From the NCBI GenBank assembly GCA_046293135.1, contig JBKBPR010000009.1:1-35691 (forward strand): 35,691 nt of DNA. The letters run 5' to 3'. The first letter of the stretch is position 1. Every line of letters starts with the position of its first letter. The position numbers and the translations under genes are program-made. The DNA comes from UBA2638 sp046293135. Lineage in GTDB: Bacteria > Pseudomonadota > Alphaproteobacteria > Micavibrionales > Micavibrionaceae. Under the pieces are notes generated by a model, which was not told the origin of the DNA, did no database searches, and saw only the letters and a list, made by a program, of their open reading frames with translations. This document shows positions 33,555-35,691 of the stretch, one piece after another.

Positions 33555-33817
33555 TGTCTGAATTTGAAGCAAGTATGGAGCGATTGAACGCAGCCTTTAA
33601 CGATGTTGCTCAAGCCATTCAAGCGGAGCTGCCCGCTATCTGGGATGCGGCGGTTGAGGCTTATGGTGTGGATGATTCTCAAACGCTCGTGACATTGTTG
33701 GCGGCCAGAAATGCACCGGGTTTCGGCGGAAAATCATTGGTCGAGGTCGCCAAAGAGCATGGCGAGCAGAGCGTGATTGATTATCTGGGTGCGGTTGCTC
33801 ACGGCGTTTATGTGTAG
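33554..33817 (+). CDS. Small protein resembling the MbcA/ParS/Xre antitoxin toxin-binding domain (DUF2384)
   Basis: An 87-residue soluble protein. Its C-terminal half, RNAPGFGGKSLVEVAKEHG followed by SVIDYLGAVAHGVYV, follows the DUF2384 pattern (Gly-Gly near a Pro, a helix with PLE/SLVE, then a Gly and a helix ending in hG-hy). Xre/MbcA/ParS antitoxins use this domain to bind RES-type toxins. It lacks the helix-turn-helix those antitoxins usually carry before it, and no RES-like gene of about 150-230 residues is adjacent. The N-terminal half is a probable helix (SEFEASMERLNAAFNDVAQA). Its start overlaps the lipoprotein stop. The assignment is by pattern only and could be wrong. Confidence 0.55.
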   Translation: MSEFEASMERLNAAFNDVAQAIQAELPAIWDAAVEAYGVDDSQTLVTLLAARNAPGFGGKSLVEVAKEHGEQSVIDYLGAVAHGVYV

Positions 33818-33843
33818 GGAATTTATTTTTAGGGTATATTTTC

Positions 33844-35253
33844 ATGAAAACGATTATCGAACCATTTCGCATTAAATCCGTCGAGCCGATCAAAATGACA
33901 ACCCGCGCCGAGCGGGAAGCCTATTTAAAGGCGGCCAATCACAATCTGTTCACGCTCGATTCCGAAAATGTCATCATTGACCTCTTGACTGATTCCGGCA
34001 CATCTTCGATGAGTGCGGCGCAATGGGCGGGGGTTATGGTCGGAGATGAGTCTTATGCGGGCAGCCCGTCATATCATCGTTTCGAAGCGGCTGTGCGTAA
34101 CCTTATGCCGTTCAAATATGTTATTCCGACCCATCAGGGGCGCGCCGCCGAGCGCATTTTGTTTTCCGTGGTCAGCAAGGCGGGGCAGTTCATCCCCAAC
34201 AACACCCATTTCGACACAACCCGCGCCAATATCGAGGCGGGCAAGGCGGTTGCGGTTGATCTGGTGATTGAAGAGGGCAAAAATCCCGCGCTCGACCATC
34301 CGTTCAAGGGCAATATGGATACGGACAAGCTGGAGCAGCTGATCGCCGAAAAGGGCGTGGAGAATATCCCGCTTTGCATGATAACCGTTACCAACAATTC
34401 CGGCGGCGGCCAGCCTGTCTCGATGGCCAATATCCGCAAAGTCTCTGAAATCTGCAAGAAACACGCAATCCCTTTCTTTATTGATGCTTGCCGCTTTGCC
34501 GAAAACGCATGGTTTATCAAGCAGCGCGAGGATGGCTACAAGGATAAGCCCGTGGCCGAGATTGTCCGCGAGATGTTCTCCTATGCCGATGGCTGTACGA
34601 TGAGCGCGAAAAAAGATGCGCTTGTGAATATGGGCGGCTGGCTGGCGCTCAATGATGATAAATGGGAAGAGCAATGCCGCAATATCCTGATCCTGACCGA
34701 GGGCTTTCCGACCTATGGCGGGCTGTCGGGGCGGGATCTTGAGGCTATCGCCATCGGCTTGTCCGAAGTGGTGGATGAGGATTATCTGCGCTACCGCATG
34801 GCGTCCACCGCCTATGTCGGGGATCGTTTGATCGAGGCGGGCGTTCCGATTGTGCGTCCTGTCGGCGGTCATGCGATCTATATTGATGCGCGGGCGTTCC
34901 TGCCGCATATTCCGCCGCTTGAATATCCGGGGCAGGCGCTGGCTTGCGCATTATACCTGCATGGCGGGATCAGGGGCTGCGAGATCGGCACGGTGATGTT
35001 TGGCCTTCAACCCGACGGAACGGAAAAACCCGCCGCCATGGATCTGGTACGCTTGGCCATCCCGCGCCGTGTCTATACCGAAAGCCATATGCTATATGTC
35101 CTCGAAGTGATTTTGGAGGTTTTTGCACAGCGTGAGCGCCTCAGCGGTATGAAAATTGACTGGCAGCCGCAGGCTCTTCGCCATTTTACCGCAAAATTTT
35201 CCTATAAACCCAACGCCGCCCAAAACGGCAAACCAGAAGAAAAGGCCGCCTAG
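33844..35253 (+). CDS. tnaA: Tryptophanase (tryptophan indole-lyase)
   Basis: PLP-dependent beta-eliminating lyase splitting L-tryptophan into indole, pyruvate and ammonia. The 469-residue length and motifs match: EPFRIKSVEPI, DSGTSSMSAAQWA, HQGRAAE, and SAKKDALVNMGG with the PLP lysine (K257). Tyrosine phenol-lyase is very similar, but two residues separate them. Asp in HFDTT (D124) and His in LRHFTA (H447) correspond to D137 and H463 of E. coli TnaA, where tyrosine phenol-lyase has Thr and Phe. No tnaC leader or tnaB permease is next to it; the 26-base gap upstream is too short for a leader peptide system. It is encoded between pdhC and lpd, so its pyruvate would feed the PDH complex. Confidence 0.92.
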   Translation: MKTIIEPFRIKSVEPIKMTTRAEREAYLKAANHNLFTLDSENVIIDLLTDSGTSSMSAAQWAGVMVGDESYAGSPSYHRFEAAVRNLMPFKYVIPTHQGRAAERILFSVVSKAGQFIPNNTHFDTTRANIEAGKAVAVDLVIEEGKNPALDHPFKGNMDTDKLEQLIAEKGVENIPLCMITVTNNSGGGQPVSMANIRKVSEICKKHAIPFFIDACRFAENAWFIKQREDGYKDKPVAEIVREMFSYADGCTMSAKKDALVNMGGWLALNDDKWEEQCRNILILTEGFPTYGGLSGRDLEAIAIGLSEVVDEDYLRYRMASTAYVGDRLIEAGVPIVRPVGGHAIYIDARAFLPHIPPLEYPGQALACALYLHGGIRGCEIGTVMFGLQPDGTEKPAAMDLVRLAIPRRVYTESHMLYVLEVILEVFAQRERLSGMKIDWQPQALRHFTAKFSYKPNAAQNGKPEEKAA

Positions 35254-35255
35254 CC

Positions 35256-35489
35256 ATGCAAGCCTGTGATGAAGATATTCAAACCCCCGAACAGCGCGAA
35301 GAAGCGATGGAACGACTGGCGGAAGCTGTGTTCTTTCAGTTCGCCGAGCACGCTATAGACAAGCCAAGCACAACGTTTGACAATCAATCGCCGCGCGAAT
35401 TTGTAAGGCAAGGCATTGAGGAGTACAGGCAAGTTGAAGAGTTTCTCTTGAGCCATGCCTCAGAAATTAAATTTGGCAATGAAGCCTGA
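35256..35489 (+). CDS. Small acidic protein of unknown function, 77 residues
   Basis: The ATG at 35256 follows the tnaA stop by two bases, suggesting coupled translation. The protein is acidic and mainly helical by eye (EQREEAMERLAEAVFFQFAEHAI and PREFVRQGIEEYRQVEEFLL), without membrane segment, signal or cysteine cluster (one Cys, C4). I recognise no family. Frame use and tight packing with tnaA and lpd support a real gene, though the ribosome site is weak. Confidence 0.6.
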   Translation: MQACDEDIQTPEQREEAMERLAEAVFFQFAEHAIDKPSTTFDNQSPREFVRQGIEEYRQVEEFLLSHASEIKFGNEA

Positions 35490-35521
35490 ACACTGTCCGA
35501 TATAAAAAATGGTGAAAAATA

Positions 35522-35691
35522 ATGAGCAATAATAGCAATCAATCTTTTGATGTGGTCGTCATCGGCGGCGGGCCGGGTGGTTATGTTGCCGCCATTCGCG
35601 CATCCCAGCTTAAAATGAAGGTCGCACTGATCGAGGCGCAGCATCTGGGCGGTATTTGCCTGAACTGGGGATGCATCCCGACCAAGGCGCT
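35522..35691 (+). CDS. lpdA: Dihydrolipoamide dehydrogenase E3, N-terminal part (runs off window)
   Basis: Only the first 56 codons are in the window. They show the FAD-binding start FDVVVIGGGPGGYVAAIRAS and the redox-active disulfide motif GGICLNWGCIPTKAL. The form CLNWGC with IPTKAL, rather than CLNVGC with IPSKAL, is typical of the E3 associated with PDH in alphaproteobacteria. E3 reoxidises the lipoyl arm of E2. It starts 33 bases after the small orphan gene. Confidence 0.92.
   Translation, partial: MSNNSNQSFDVVVIGGGPGGYVAAIRASQLKMKVALIEAQHLGGICLNWGCIPTKA

Overview
This window is chromosomal DNA from a free-living, Gram-negative alphaproteobacterium. Sampled coding stretches are about 50-63% G+C. 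The evidence for the assignment is gene order and content. There is a glyA-nrdR-ribD-ribE-ribBA-ribH-nusB run, a membrane H+-pyrophosphatase, bamE divergent from a ubiquinol-cytochrome c chaperone (CBP3 type), and a yceD-rpmF-plsX-fabH-ihfA-merR-tRNA-Pro run. A hom-glpX-recJ run and the outer-membrane LPS assembly gene lptD complete the picture. All of these groupings are familiar from alphaproteobacteria. I cannot name the genus from sequence alone.

Layout. 1-772 (minus): the start of an exported protein of unknown function, cut by the window edge. 967-7388: rpiB, then one-carbon metabolism (glyA), ribonucleotide reductase control (nrdR), four riboflavin genes in tight overlap, and nusB. 7499-10404: a FliL-like membrane protein and the proton-pumping pyrophosphatase, each followed by a rho-independent terminator. 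10405-10745: a gene-free stretch with a good promoter match and an iterated AGTGGGGCR repeat. 10746-16137: bamE (minus), then CBP3, yceD, rpmF, plsX, fabH, ihfA and a MerR-type regulator, covering respiratory-chain assembly, ribosome, fatty acid and phospholipid initiation, and nucleoid protein genes. 16236-17434: tRNA-Pro(GGG), a hairpin pair, a conspicuously A+T-rich orphan gene, and cutA. 17490-18660: a clear promoter driving rplM-rpsI, with S9 carrying a very long N-terminal tail. 18858-24655: gamma carbonic anhydrase, PHA synthase (minus), an OmpA-type lipoprotein, hom and glpX. 24704-31881: recJ, hisI (minus), a DEAD-box helicase, lptD and upp (minus).

32010-35691 is the most unusual part. 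The pyruvate dehydrogenase E2 gene (pdhC) and the start of the E3 gene (lpd) flank four inserted genes: a 47-residue His-rich lipoprotein, an 87-residue protein resembling the toxin-binding domain of MbcA/ParS/Xre antitoxins, a tryptophanase with the diagnostic tryptophan-specific residues, and a 77-residue orphan. Tryptophanase releases pyruvate, the substrate of the complex whose E2 and E3 genes surround it. A perfect 26-bp palindrome lies just upstream of pdhC in the region it shares with divergent upp. This is the best candidate for an undescribed arrangement here.

Other points of interest are a RibBA whose GTP cyclohydrolase II half has lost its zinc cysteines, a duplicated LLTGFGE motif in the LptD N-terminus, and two genes (rpiB, cutA) whose -10-like boxes sit 7 nt before the ATG, suggesting leaderless mRNAs. 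I saw no CRISPR array, transposase, phage gene or rRNA.
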